This document shows positions 6,709-15,698 of a stretch of DNA of 64,000 nucleotides, in pieces; the stretch's first letter is position 1, and each line of letters opens with the position of its first letter. The position numbers and the translations under genes were made by a program. Under the pieces are notes generated by a model. It did no database searches. It was not told the origin of the DNA and worked only from the letters and a program-made list of their open reading frames with translations. Location of the stretch: the NCBI RefSeq assembly GCF_018760365.1, contig NZ_JAHIAB010000007.1, forward strand, positions 206,912 through 270,911. The letters run 5' to 3'. The DNA comes from Pseudooceanicola endophyticus. GTDB taxonomy: Bacteria; Pseudomonadota; Alphaproteobacteria; Rhodobacterales; Rhodobacteraceae.

Positions 6709-8559
6709 ATGGCAATGACCGAGACCGACAAGCGCAGCGAGATCATCTTCGACTCCGTCGACAGCAACCCGCGCCGCTTTGCCGTCGCGGTGCCGCAATG
6801 GAAGGCGCCCGCCACCCTGGTCAGCTTCGTTCTGATCGCCTGGGGCCTGCTGTGGCTGCGCGGCCTGCCCGGGATGGACCGGGTCTTCACCGGCCATGAC
6901 TTCCTGCTGACCGACTATGCGGGCAGCCATTCCATCGCGGTGCGGATCTTCGTCCTGGCCTTCTTCCTGGCCTTCTCGCTCTTTGCCACGGCCTCTTTTC
7001 TGGGACGGCTGATGTTCCTCGTCGACCTGCTGGTCACCTATGCGCTGCTCTGTGCGGTCCTCGATCTGGCCAATGGCGTGATCGCCACCTTCGGAGGCAT
7101 CCGCTACCCGATGGCCCTGACCGAGATCGCCAGCGGCATCTTCGGCTTCGCCCTCTTCGCCTTCAAGCTGCTGGAACGCGGCCAGATGCCCTCGCGCATC
7201 CAGATGGTCTACCGGCCCGGGCGCACCGGGCCGGCGCTGGTCCGGCTGATTGTCACCCTGGCCCTGGCTGCCGCCGGCGCCTGCTGGGTCGCCGCGCTGG
7301 ATCTGCCGCTGGTGCACTGGCTGCGCGCGGTGTCGCTGCTGGGGGGGATCGGGCCCGGGGTCTTCCTGTTCCTGCCGCTGTTCTTCGTGCAGATCTACCT
7401 GCTGGGCCGCTGGGACGACTGGCGCGTGCAGCGCCGCCGCATCCGCGATCCCTTCACCCCGCCGCTCAGCATCATCGTGCCCGCCTACAACGAGGAATAC
7501 ATCATCGCCCGCACCATCGAGGCGATCGATGTCGCCGCCTCGAACTATGCCGGGCCGGTGCATGTGCTGATCCTCGACAACAACTCCTCGGACCGGACCG
7601 GCCAGATCGCCCGCGACGCGCTGGCCGCCTGCCGTGCCGCCACCGGCGAGGTGCTGCACATCCCCACCCCCGGCAAATCCCACGCGCTGAACGCGGGCCT
7701 TGCCGCCGTGCAGACCGAGTTCCTGATCCGCGTCGATGCCGATACCCAGCTGGGCCGCGACAACCTGGCCCGGGCGATGCAGTATTTCCGCGATCCCGGC
7801 GTGGGCTGCGTCGGCGGGATGCCGATGCCCCCCGGCGGCGGCCCCTTCGACAGCGCCCGCCTGCTGGAGGTCATGGTCAAGCACGGCTTCTATTCGGTGG
7901 GCTTCACCGCCATCAACTGCGTGGTCGGCATCCCGGGCATGTTCGTGTGCTACCGCACCGCCCACCCGCGCGAGCTGGGCGGCTTCGTCGAGGGCATGAA
8001 CGGAGAGGATACCGACATTTCCCTGCGCATCGGAGAGATGGGCTATCTCTCGGTGGTCGATCCCAACATCCGCTACATTTCCGAGGTGCCGACCACCTAC
8101 CGCCACATGCGCGAGCAGCGCATCCGCTGGTTCCGCTCAGTCTACCACATCAGCGCACGCTGCCGGGACCTGATCTATTCGCCCTGGCCGACGCTGCGCG
8201 GCAAGCTGCTGCTGCCCTTCATGCTGGTGAACTCGGGACGCCGCACCATGCTGCTGCCGCTGTTCCTGTTCGGCCTGATCGAGCATTTCGGCCAGTTCAA
8301 CCCGGTTCGCCCGGTGCTGTGGTCGGCAATCCTCGCGCTGCTGATCGGGGCGCCGGCGCTGATGGCGATCTTCGCCGCCTGCGCCAATGGCCGCCCCGGC
8401 GCGATCCGCGCCATGGGGCCCTACCTGCTGTTCCGCTTCCTGAGGGCCTATTTCACGCTGGAATCCATGCTCTCGATCCGGATCACGCCGCGCCGAGAGG
8501 ATCTGGCCCGCGCCTACCTGAAGAACATCGTGCCGCGCAAGCCGCTGCGGGTGGCCTGA
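6709..8559 (+). CDS. Membrane glycosyltransferase family 2, BcsA-like without PilZ
   Basis: 616 residues: about five N-terminal membrane helices (to about residue 240), a cytosolic GT-A domain (SIIVPAYNEE, LDNNSSD, R-V-D343-A-D345, E433-D-T-D, and Q470-R-I-R-W474), then C-terminal membrane helices. The D, DxD, ED and QxxRW motifs are those of processive inverting synthases such as cellulose and hyaluronan synthase. Unlike BcsA it ends soon after the last helices and has no PilZ domain, so direct c-di-GMP control is not expected. ATG at 6709, ten bases after the BcsB-like stop, with GAGGTG upstream. With sqdB and the BcsB-like gene it forms a three-gene operon for a glycan; whether the donor is UDP-sulfoquinovose or a neutral sugar is unknown. 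Confidence 0.82.
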   Translation: MAMTETDKRSEIIFDSVDSNPRRFAVAVPQWKAPATLVSFVLIAWGLLWLRGLPGMDRVFTGHDFLLTDYAGSHSIAVRIFVLAFFLAFSLFATASFLGRLMFLVDLLVTYALLCAVLDLANGVIATFGGIRYPMALTEIASGIFGFALFAFKLLERGQMPSRIQMVYRPGRTGPALVRLIVTLALAAAGACWVAALDLPLVHWLRAVSLLGGIGPGVFLFLPLFFVQIYLLGRWDDWRVQRRRIRDPFTPPLSIIVPAYNEEYIIARTIEAIDVAASNYAGPVHVLILDNNSSDRTGQIARDALAACRAATGEVLHIPTPGKSHALNAGLAAVQTEFLIRVDADTQLGRDNLARAMQYFRDPGVGCVGGMPMPPGGGPFDSARLLEVMVKHGFYSVGFTAINCVVGIPGMFVCYRTAHPRELGGFVEGMNGEDTDISLRIGEMGYLSVVDPNIRYISEVPTTYRHMREQRIRWFRSVYHISARCRDLIYSPWPTLRGKLLLPFMLVNSGRRTMLLPLFLFGLIEHFGQFNPVRPVLWSAILALLIGAPALMAIFAACANGRPGAIRAMGPYLLFRFLRAYFTLESMLSIRITPRREDLARAYLKNIVPRKPLRVA

Positions 8560-8580
8560 AACGCGGAACCGGAGCCGCCC

Positions 8581-9279
8581 CTACTGCCAGGCCGCCACGG
8601 GTTCGCGGCTGGGCCGCGCTGCGGGCGCGACCGGGCCCGGCGCGCCCAGGGTGCCGCCATGGCAGATGTGATCGGACAGCAGCGCCGTCGCCCGCGCCCC
8701 GTCCCCCGCCAGCACCGCCGCGACCAGGATCCGGTGCTCGCGCAGCGTCAGCGCCGTGCGCGCCGCGATGCGTTCGTTCTGATGCCGCAGCACCGCCATT
8801 TTCGGCGCAATCGCCCGGTAGCTGTCGGCCAGGTAGCTGTTGCCGGCGGCGTCGATGATTTCCTGATGGAATTCGGTGTCGACGGCGCGGTATTCGAAAT
8901 CATCGCCCAGTTCCAGTGCCGCCTCCATGCGCAGCACGCAGTCCTGCAGCCGCCGCCCCAGACGCGCCGCATCCTGCTGCATCGCCGTGGCAAGGGCCGC
9001 CCCCTCCAGCGCCACCCGCACCGCGCTGATCTGCGCAAGGTCCTGATCCTCCAGCTGGAAGACGAAGGTGCCGCGCTGCGGCACCACCTCGACCAGCCCC
9101 TCGGCCTCCAGCCGGTTGATCGCCTCGCGGATCGGGGTGCGGCTGACGTTGAGCTGCTGCGCCAGACGGACCTCGGACATGTGGCTGCCCTGCGCCAACC
9201 GCCCGCCGATGATCCAGCTGCGCAGCATAGAGGTGACCTGTTCCGTCAGTGAGCGGGGCTTGAAGGGGGGAGCATTCAT
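8581..9279 (-). CDS. GntR family (FCD domain) transcriptional regulator
   Basis: 232 residues: N-terminal winged helix (MSEVRLAQQLNVSRTPIREA, GLVEVVPQRGTFVF) and a C-terminal all-helical FCD ligand-binding domain (VDTEFHQEIIDAAGN, EHRILVAAVLAGD). The ATG at 9279 is preceded by AGGA with seven bases spacing. It converges with the glycosyltransferase gene and lies downstream of another GntR gene in the same orientation, with its own 150-base upstream region that contains an AGCTAT-N8-ATAGCT palindrome. FCD regulators usually sense small organic acids or amino-acid derivatives; the target here may be itself or the peptide transporter genes. Confidence 0.88.
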   Translation of the reverse strand: MNAPPFKPRSLTEQVTSMLRSWIIGGRLAQGSHMSEVRLAQQLNVSRTPIREAINRLEAEGLVEVVPQRGTFVFQLEDQDLAQISAVRVALEGAALATAMQQDAARLGRRLQDCVLRMEAALELGDDFEYRAVDTEFHQEIIDAAGNSYLADSYRAIAPKMAVLRHQNERIAARTALTLREHRILVAAVLAGDGARATALLSDHICHGGTLGAPGPVAPAARPSREPVAAWQ

Positions 9280-9393
9280 CGTGTTTTCCTGGCTTGGACT
9301 GGCTGGGAAACGCCGCATTTACCCTGCGTTTCTAGACCGTTACCGCCCCACGGGGCACTGCCAGAACATTAGCCGTATGCTCACGATATTTTT

Positions 9394-9413
9394 AGCTATA
9401 GGAAATCATAGCT
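9394..9413. promoter_or_regulatory. Palindrome upstream of GntR gene
   Basis: AGCTAT-N8-ATAGCT with perfect arms in an AT-rich stretch about 115 bases upstream of the GntR start at 9279. Candidate autoregulatory operator; inference from symmetry and position only. Confidence 0.4.
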
Positions 9414-9431
9414 GGATTTTGCCGATGAAAC

Positions 9432-10196
9432 TCATTCTTCCATGAAGCGGCTCAGCGCTCGGGCCTCCTGATCCCCCATCAGCGCCCAGGCGGTTTCCAT
9501 GTGGGATTTCATGATCGCCCGCGCCGCGCCCGCATCGCCCTCGCGCAGCGCCACCAGAAGGCGGCGGTGGAAATCGTGGCCGCGCAGGCGCAGCTCCGGA
9601 TTGGCGGGCGCGTAAAGCTGGCGCGACACGGTGATGTCGGTCAGCAGCTTCACGGTGAATTCGATCACGAAGCTCAGCAGGCGGTTTTCGCCCTGCGCCG
9701 CCAGCAGCGCGTGGAATTTCAGAGAGGCAACATGCTGCGCGCGCTCCTCCTCCGGGGTGGCGGCGGGGCTGGCGTAGTCCTCGGTCAGGGCCTCCAGCTC
9801 GGCCAGCGCCTCCTCCGAAAGCCGCCCGGCCAGCGCCGCGACCAGCTCTGGCTCCAGCGCGCGGCGCATCTGGTAGGCATCGCCGATGGTCAGGTCCTGA
9901 AAGTAGAAGTAGTTGCCCAGCAGCGCCGTGGCGCGTTCGGTGCTGACCGCATGAACGAATGATCCCCCGCCCGGCCCGGTGCGGGTGCGGATCAGCCCCT
10001 GCGCCTCAAGGATGCGCATCGCCTCGCGGATCGTGCCCTTGGCCATGCCGAAGGTCTCGATCATCTCGGGTTCGCTGGGCAGGCGGTCGCCGGGCTTCAT
10101 GGCGCGTTCCACGACCATGTCCTTGATCGCCTCGGCCACCGCCGCCGGGCGCGAAAGCTTCGCTTCAGGTTTCGAGCGGGTGGTGGCAGGCGGCAA
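9432..10196 (-). CDS. GntR family (FadR/FCD) regulator, translationally coupled to peptide ABC operon
   Basis: 254 residues with a FadR-type winged helix (KPGDRLPSEPEMIETFGMAK, GTIREAMRILEAQGLI) and an FCD domain (HFHRRLL-type helix, FHALLAAQGENRLLSF). No ATG or GTG gives a full N terminus. The best start is TTG at 10196, because AGAGGA lies five bases upstream of it inside the end of the ABC ATPase gene; this gives a 32-base overlap with that gene. A TTG at 10274 and a GTG at 10139 are less good. The overlap means the regulator is the last gene of the peptide transporter operon and is probably produced with it, so it is the prime candidate regulator of the 9432-15598 operon and the divergent DUF1028 gene. 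Confidence 0.85.
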   Translation of the reverse strand: MPPATTRSKPEAKLSRPAAVAEAIKDMVVERAMKPGDRLPSEPEMIETFGMAKGTIREAMRILEAQGLIRTRTGPGGGSFVHAVSTERATALLGNYFYFQDLTIGDAYQMRRALEPELVAALAGRLSEEALAELEALTEDYASPAATPEEERAQHVASLKFHALLAAQGENRLLSFVIEFTVKLLTDITVSRQLYAPANPELRLRGHDFHRRLLVALREGDAGAARAIMKSHMETAWALMGDQEARALSRFMEE

Positions 10197-11133
10197 GCTG
10201 GTCCTCTCCCATCTGGCGCAGCGCCGGGTCTTCGCGCCGGCAGAGGTCTGTCGCCCGAGGGCAGCGCCCGGCAAAGGCGCAGCCCGCAGGCGGGTTCAGC
10301 GGATCGGGCAGTTCGCTGCCCTTCTGCTCGGGCGCGCTCAGGGGGCGTCCCACCACCGGCGCACTCTCCGCGAGAAGCCTAGTATAGGGATGACGGGGAG
10401 AATTGAATATCTCTTCCGCCCGCCCGACCTCGACCACGGCGCCGAAATACAGCACCACAACCCGGTCCGAGATCGCCTCGACCACCGCGAGATCGTGGGA
10501 AATGAAAAGGTAGGTCAGCCCCAGGTCGCGCCGAAGCTGCCCCAGCAGGTTCAGCACCTGCGCCTGCACCGAGACATCGAGCGCCGAGACAGGTTCATCC
10601 AGGATCAGGATCTCGGGGGCGGCGGCCAGGGCACGGGCGATGCCGATCCGCTGCGCCTGCCCGCCCGAGAATTCATGCGGGTAACGTTCCAGGAACTCCG
10701 CGCGCAGGTTCACGCTGCCGAAGATCTCGGCGATGCGGGCCTCGCGCGCGGCGCGGTCCATGCCGTGCAGCTGCTTCAGCGGCACCTCAAGGATCTGCCG
10801 GATGGTCTTGCGCGGGTTGAGGCTGCTGATCGGGTCCTGGAAGACATACTGGATCAGCCGTCCGAAAGCCGCCGGATCGGCGGTATCAAGCGCCTTTCCA
10901 GCAATCTCGATCTGCCCCGTCGAGGGCGGGATCAACCCCACCAGCATCCGCGCCAGCGTGGACTTTCCGCATCCCGATTCCCCCACGATGCCAAGGGTTT
11001 CGCCCTTTCTGACCTGAAGCGAGAGCGGCCGCACCGCGCGCACCCCGGGCCGCGCCTTGCCGAACAGGGGCTTGGGCAGCGGGAAGGTCTTTGACAGCTC
11101 GGTGATGGTCAGGGCGTTCATCTCGGCACTCAT
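10165..11133 (-). CDS. Dipeptide/oligopeptide ABC transporter ATP-binding protein (DppF/OppF type)
   Basis: 322 residues. Walker A GESGCGKST, Q-loop YVFQDPISSLNPR, signature FSGGQAQRIGIARAL, Walker B ILILDEPVSALDV, and the C-terminal oligopeptide-transporter extension CAFAGRCPRATDLC. The ATG at 11133 has GAGGAGG upstream and overlaps the stop of the preceding fused gene by four bases (ATGA). It energises import of a peptide-like solute together with the ATPase domain of the fusion protein. The final part of the gene contains the ribosome binding site and start of the downstream GntR gene. Confidence 0.92.
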   Translation of the reverse strand: MSAEMNALTITELSKTFPLPKPLFGKARPGVRAVRPLSLQVRKGETLGIVGESGCGKSTLARMLVGLIPPSTGQIEIAGKALDTADPAAFGRLIQYVFQDPISSLNPRKTIRQILEVPLKQLHGMDRAAREARIAEIFGSVNLRAEFLERYPHEFSGGQAQRIGIARALAAAPEILILDEPVSALDVSVQAQVLNLLGQLRRDLGLTYLFISHDLAVVEAISDRVVVLYFGAVVEVGRAEEIFNSPRHPYTRLLAESAPVVGRPLSAPEQKGSELPDPLNPPAGCAFAGRCPRATDLCRREDPALRQMGEDQLAACHHPLET

Positions 11134-12998
11134 GTCGGGGCCTCCTCGGGGAACAGGCAGCGCACGGCGCGGGGGGCGGCCCCTTCCAGCGCGATCTCGC
11201 CGCGCCGGCAGGCCTCCTGCGCCTTCGCGCAACGCGGGGCGAAGGCACAGCCCTCGGGCAGCTTGTCGACCACCGGGGGCAGCCCGGGGATCGCGGCCAG
11301 CGTGCGGCGCCCGCCGCCCAGCTCGGGCACGCAGGCGATCAGGCGTTTCGTGTAGGGATGGGCGGGCGCGTCGAGGATCTGCATCGTCGGCCCCTCCTCG
11401 ACGATGCGGCCCGCATACATCACCGCCACCCGGTCGCAAAGCTGGGCGACGACGCCGAAATCATGGGTGATGAACAGGATCGCAAGGCCCCTTTCGCGCC
11501 GCAGCTCGTCCAGCAGCGACAGGATCTGCGCCTGCACCGTGACGTCGAGCGCGGTGGTCGGTTCATCCGCGATGATCACCTCGGGCTCGTTGATCATGGC
11601 CATGGCGATGCCGACACGCTGGCGCATGCCGCCCGACATCTCGTGCGGGTAATTCTCCAGCCGGCTTTCGGGGTTGGGGATGCGGACAGCCTCCAGCATC
11701 TCCAGCGCGCGGGCGCGGGCCTGCGCCTTCGGCAGGGCGCGGTGGCTCCGGATCGCCTCGATCAGCTGGTCGCCGATGGTGAACAGCGGATGCAGAGTCG
11801 CCAGCGGATCCTGGAAGATATAGGCCACCTTCGCGCCGCGCCGCGCCCGCAGATCCCCGGGCCGGAGCGAGAGCAGATCGGTGCCGTCATGGCGCACCGC
11901 CCCGCCTGTGATCACACCCGGAGGCGAGGCCACAAGCCCCATCACCGACAGCGCCGTGACGGATTTCCCGGACCCGCTTTCACCAATGATCCCAAGGCAT
12001 TCTCCTGGCTTCACATGCAGCGAGACATCGTTGACCGCGCGGTAGACCCGGCGCCCGACATGGAACTGGGTTTCCAGGTTCTGCAGATCCAGCACGCCCT
12101 GCTGCGGTACCTCGGGCACATGCTCGCGCGCCACCCGGGTGGCGGCGCGGGGCCGCGACAGGGCGCCCGATTTCAGCCGCGGGTCCAGCGCGTCGCGCAC
12201 CCCGTCGCCCAGCAGGTTGATCGACATCACGATGAGGAAGATCATGATCCCCGGCACGACCGAGCTGTGCGGCGCGGTGATCAGCGCCGCGCGCGCCTCC
12301 CCCAGCATGGAGCCCAGATCCGCCTGCGGTGGCTGGCTGCCCAGTCCCAGGAACGACAGGCCCGCGGTCTCCAGGATCATCCAGCCGACGGTGGTCGAGA
12401 TGCCGATGACGATGACCGGCAGGACGTTGGGCAGCAGCTCCGACAGGATGATCCTTGTGTGCCCCAGCCCCGACAGCCGCGCCGCGTCGATGAATTCGCG
12501 CCCCGCAAGGCCCACGGTCAGGCCCCGGATGTTGCGGGCGAAGAAGGGCACGTTGACGGCGGCCACCGCGATCAGCGCATTGACCAGGCCCGGCCCCAGG
12601 GCCGCGACGATGGCCAGCGCCAGCAGGATGTAGGGAAAGGCCATCAGCATGTCGATCAGCCGCATGATGACATTGTCGGTGCGCCCGCCGAAATAGCCCG
12701 CCACGATCCCGATGGCCGATCCCGTCACCGCCGCCCCCAGCGCCGCCACGGTCCCCACCGCCAGGCTGAGCCGCGTGCCAAGCAGCAGCCGCGACAGCAG
12801 ATCCCGGCCCAGATTGTCGGTGCCCAGCAGATGGCCGGGGCTGAAGGGCCGGGCAAAACGCTCGGCCGTGTTGGTGACATCGGGCGGTTGCAGCGGCAGC
12901 AGCGGCGTCACCAGCGCCAGCGCCACGATCCCCGTGATCACGACGCCCCCCAGCGCCGCCAGACGGTTGCGCAGCAGCAGTTTCAGAAATCCGCTCAT
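11130..12998 (-). CDS. Fused ABC permease (DppC type) and ATPase (DppD type)
   Basis: 622 residues in one uninterrupted frame. Residues 1 to about 275 are a DppC-like inner-membrane permease with [14 protein letters not shown], the EAA-type loop [15 protein letters not shown] and the usual end DALDPRLK. A linker of about 30 residues ([17 protein letters not shown]) leads to a DppD-like ATPase with Walker [10 protein letters not shown], signature [14 protein letters not shown], Walker [14 protein letters not shown] and the C-terminal [14 protein letters not shown]. The ATG at 12998 overlaps the DppB stop by four bases. Separate genes are the usual arrangement, but permease/ATPase fusions of this type are known in the family, so I regard it as real and not as an assembly error. 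It fixes one membrane subunit to one motor subunit. Confidence 0.88.
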   Translation of the reverse strand: MSGFLKLLLRNRLAALGGVVITGIVALALVTPLLPLQPPDVTNTAERFARPFSPGHLLGTDNLGRDLLSRLLLGTRLSLAVGTVAALGAAVTGSAIGIVAGYFGGRTDNVIMRLIDMLMAFPYILLALAIVAALGPGLVNALIAVAAVNVPFFARNIRGLTVGLAGREFIDAARLSGLGHTRIILSELLPNVLPVIVIGISTTVGWMILETAGLSFLGLGSQPPQADLGSMLGEARAALITAPHSSVVPGIMIFLIVMSINLLGDGVRDALDPRLKSGALSRPRAATRVAREHVPEVPQQGVLDLQNLETQFHVGRRVYRAVNDVSLHVKPGECLGIIGESGSGKSVTALSVMGLVASPPGVITGGAVRHDGTDLLSLRPGDLRARRGAKVAYIFQDPLATLHPLFTIGDQLIEAIRSHRALPKAQARARALEMLEAVRIPNPESRLENYPHEMSGGMRQRVGIAMAMINEPEVIIADEPTTALDVTVQAQILSLLDELRRERGLAILFITHDFGVVAQLCDRVAVMYAGRIVEEGPTMQILDAPAHPYTKRLIACVPELGGGRRTLAAIPGLPPVVDKLPEGCAFAPRCAKAQEACRRGEIALEGAAPRAVRCLFPEEAPT

Positions 12999-13942
12999 GC
13001 CTTGATCCTCGGGTCCAGAAGGCCCTGGACCACGTCCACGGCAATGTTGAAGACCACGTAGCAGGCCGCCACGAAGACCACGCCGCCCTGCACCAGCAGG
13101 ATGTCGCGCTTCAGGATCGCATCGACCAGCATCCGCCCCACCCCGGGCCATTGAAAGACCATCTCGATATAGACCGCCCCCGACAGCACAAAGCCCGCCT
13201 GCAGGCCCAGCACCGGCAGGATCGACACCATGGCGGCCTTGAGCGCATGGCGCAGCACCACCCGGGTTTCGCTGACGCCTTTGGCGCGGGCGGTGCGGAT
13301 ATAGTCCTGGCGCAGCACCTCCAGCATCGCCGATCGGGCCATCCGCGCGATCACCCCGGTGGCCACGGCGGCCAGCGCCAGTGCTGGCATCGCCAGGTGG
13401 CGCGCCAGATCGGCCAGATCGCCGCCGCCATAGATCGCATACATCCCCGAGACGGGCAGCCATTTCAGCCGCACCGCGAAGATCAGGATCATCATCATGC
13501 CCAGGAAGAAGCTCGGCACCGAGATGCCGATCAGCACCACGAAGGTGATCGCCCGGTCCGCCCAGCCATATTGCCGCGCCGCCGAGACGACGCCCGCCAG
13601 CACGCCGAGGATCGCGCAGAGCACGAAGCTGGTCCCTGCCAGCACCATGGTGGCGCTGAAACGATCCAGGATCTCGTCCAGGACGGGACGGTTCAGCGCA
13701 TAGCTGCGCCCGAAATCCCCGGTCAGCATGTGGCCCAGCCAGATGAAGTAGCGCTGCACCAGCGGCTTATCGAGCCCGAGCGAGGCATTGATGCGCGCGA
13801 CGTTCTCGGGCGTGGCATAGCTGCCGAGGATGGCGGTGGCGGGGTCTCCGGGGATCATGGCCATGATGAGGAACACGATGACCGTGATCCCCAGCAGCAC
13901 CGGGATCGCCGAGACCAGGCGCCTCAGGATATAGCCCGTCAT
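12995..13942 (-). CDS. Peptide ABC transporter permease (DppB type)
   Basis: 315-residue inner-membrane permease. It begins with the family-typical MTGYILRRLVSAIPVLLGIT, has the DFGRSYALNRPV periplasmic segment and the EAA-type loop DYIRTARAKGVSETRVVLRH that contacts the ATPase. Six membrane helices are expected. It lies between the binding-protein gene (separated by a GC-rich hairpin) and the fused DppC-DppD gene, which it overlaps by four bases. Confidence 0.93.
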   Translation of the reverse strand: MTGYILRRLVSAIPVLLGITVIVFLIMAMIPGDPATAILGSYATPENVARINASLGLDKPLVQRYFIWLGHMLTGDFGRSYALNRPVLDEILDRFSATMVLAGTSFVLCAILGVLAGVVSAARQYGWADRAITFVVLIGISVPSFFLGMMMILIFAVRLKWLPVSGMYAIYGGGDLADLARHLAMPALALAAVATGVIARMARSAMLEVLRQDYIRTARAKGVSETRVVLRHALKAAMVSILPVLGLQAGFVLSGAVYIEMVFQWPGVGRMLVDAILKRDILLVQGGVVFVAACYVVFNIAVDVVQGLLDPRIKA

Positions 13943-13973
13943 CAGAGCTCTCCTCGTCTGGCTGTCGGATGGC

Positions 13974-13993
13974 GGGGGCGCCGCGACGCCCCC
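13974..13993 (-). other. GC hairpin after the binding-protein gene
   Basis: GGGGGCG-N6-CGCCCCC in the 66-base gap between the solute-binding-protein stop (14009) and dppB. It has no T-run on the transcribed strand, so partial termination or mRNA 3'-end protection, giving more binding protein than permease, is the likely role. Confidence 0.5.
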
Positions 13994-14008
13994 GGGATTC
14001 AGGCGGGA

Positions 14009-15598
14009 TCAGGCCTTGGTGACCTTGCCCAGCTCCAGCAGGAACGAGGGCTGCAGGGTAAAGTGCGACACCGCCGCCGAGGTCACGGCGTTCTGCTTCC
14101 AGTTTGCCACGAAGACCCAGGGCGCGTCGTCATGGACGATCCCGGCCATCTTGCGATAAAGCGCGCCGCGCTTGTCCTGATCGGTTTCCTTGCGGGCCTC
14201 TTCCAGCAGGCTGTCGACCTCCGGGTTGGAATAGTAGCCGGAGTTGAAGCCGCCCTGATCGGGGAAGGCCGCCGTGCGCAGGGTCAGGAAGGGCAGCGTG
14301 TCGGGATCATTGGTCATCCAGGCCATCTCGGCCATGTCGGCCTGCCCCTCCAGCCCGGGGTTCACCTTGCCGAGGAAGGTGTTCCATTCGAAGGTCTCGA
14401 TCTTCACGTCGAAGCCCACGGCCTTCAGATCCGCCTGGATCGCGGTGCCCATCGGGATCGGGTCCAGCATCCCCGATCCGCCCTCGGTCACGTAGAAGGT
14501 CACCGACAGATCCGTGGCGCCGGACTGCGCGATCAGCGCCTTCGCCTTCTCGGGATCGTAGGGATAGGGCTCCAGGCTGTCGTCATAGGCCCAGGAGAAC
14601 GCCGGGGCGACGGGACCGTTCGACACCGCCGCCGTGCCCTCCAGCACATCCCCGCAGAGCGCCTTCTTGTTGATCGCGTAATTCGCCGCCTGCCGCAGCA
14701 GCTTGTCGGCAAAGGGGCCGTCCTTCATGTTCAGGATCAGGAACCAGACATGGGGCCCGGCCTGCTCGGCCAGCTTGAAATCCTGGGTCCGGAACTGCGC
14801 CAGCGCCGTCGGCGGCACCTCGACCATCATGTCGATGCCGCCCGACAGCATCTCGGCCACGCGGGTATTGGCATCGGTGATGGGCCGGAAGACCAGCGCC
14901 TCCAGCTCCGGGGCGCCATCCCAGTAATCGGGGTTCTTCTCCAGCACCACCGCCTCGTTCGAGCGCCATTCCTTGAACTTGAAGGGCCCGGTGCCGACCG
15001 GGCTGCGGCCAAAGTCCTTCCCCCCCGCCTTCACCCCCGCGGGCGAGACGATCAGCCCGGTCGGATAGGCCAGGTTCGACAGGAAGGGCGCATAGGGTTC
15101 GTTCAGGGTGAACTTCACCGTCCTGGCATCCACCGCCTCGGTCTGCGTGATGGCCGAGAAGAAGAAGGCCAGCGGGAAGGGGCCGGTGTCGTGATAGGGA
15201 TGATCCTCGACCAGCATCCGGTCGAAGTTGAACTTCACCGCCTCGGCATCGACGGGCGTGCCGTCATGGAACTGCACGCCCTCCTTGAGGGTAAAGGTAT
15301 AGACCGTGCCACCCTCCGAGATCTCCCAGCCCTCCGCCAGCGCCGGCTCCACCTCCAGCGTGCCGGACTTGTAGCGCACCAGCCCGTCGTAAAGGTTCAC
15401 CAGGATGCGGAAATCATTGACGGCGGTGTCGGCGGCCGGGTCCAGCGACTTCGGCTCGGCGATCTGGCCGACGATCAGCACGCCGGCGGGCGTCTGCGCC
15501 AGCGCCGGGCTGGCCGCACAAAGCGCCAGCGCGCTCACCGCCATGGTCGATCCTGCCAGGCCAAGGAAGCCCCGGCGTGTCCAGCTTGCAGATGTCAT
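14009..15598 (-). CDS. Peptide ABC transporter solute-binding protein (family 5), TAT-exported
   Basis: About 529 residues. The N terminus has a twin-arginine signal (TRRGFLGLAG, hydrophobic core, ASPALA cleavage site). The mature protein is an SBP family 5 (DppA/OppA) protein: AEPKSLDPAADTAVNDFRIL, YDGLVRY, ALAEGWEISEGGTVYTF, then YAINKKAL. It captures oligopeptides or related organic cations in the periplasm. The ATG at 15598 with GGGGAG upstream is preferred to the GTG at 15607, whose ribosome site would be too close. It is the first gene of the transporter operon, divergent from the DUF1028 gene, with which this transporter class is often linked. Exact substrate unknown. Confidence 0.92.
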   Translation of the reverse strand: MTSASWTRRGFLGLAGSTMAVSALALCAASPALAQTPAGVLIVGQIAEPKSLDPAADTAVNDFRILVNLYDGLVRYKSGTLEVEPALAEGWEISEGGTVYTFTLKEGVQFHDGTPVDAEAVKFNFDRMLVEDHPYHDTGPFPLAFFFSAITQTEAVDARTVKFTLNEPYAPFLSNLAYPTGLIVSPAGVKAGGKDFGRSPVGTGPFKFKEWRSNEAVVLEKNPDYWDGAPELEALVFRPITDANTRVAEMLSGGIDMMVEVPPTALAQFRTQDFKLAEQAGPHVWFLILNMKDGPFADKLLRQAANYAINKKALCGDVLEGTAAVSNGPVAPAFSWAYDDSLEPYPYDPEKAKALIAQSGATDLSVTFYVTEGGSGMLDPIPMGTAIQADLKAVGFDVKIETFEWNTFLGKVNPGLEGQADMAEMAWMTNDPDTLPFLTLRTAAFPDQGGFNSGYYSNPEVDSLLEEARKETDQDKRGALYRKMAGIVHDDAPWVFVANWKQNAVTSAAVSHFTLQPSFLLELGKVTKA

Positions 15599-15631
15599 CT
15601 CGGGCACTCCCCTGTTGGTATGGAATCGAAT

Positions 15632-15672
15632 TTATCATGATAATTTGCCCGGTCAAATTTTTCATGATAATT
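15632..15672. promoter_or_regulatory. Paired operator-like repeats in divergent promoter
   Basis: The 11-base sequence TCATGATAATT occurs twice, at 15635-15645 and 15662-15672, 27 bases apart. The first copy is part of the perfect palindrome TTATCATGATAA (15632-15643). Both lie in the 100-base gap between the divergent binding-protein and DUF1028 genes. They are strong candidate sites for a dimeric regulator, most likely the GntR protein encoded at the end of the operon. Confidence 0.6.
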
Positions 15673-15698
15673 AGGGGCAGATCAGACGAAAGCAGACC

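Noticed and set aside
6709..8559. Annotation as cellulose synthase BcsA
   Set aside because: The GT2 core is similar, but there is no PilZ domain, and a full BcsA with PilZ occurs at 53751-56096.
13151..15640. 829-codon plus-strand frame opposite dppB and the binding-protein gene
   Set aside because: Same shadow composition; the minus-strand genes have clear transporter motifs.
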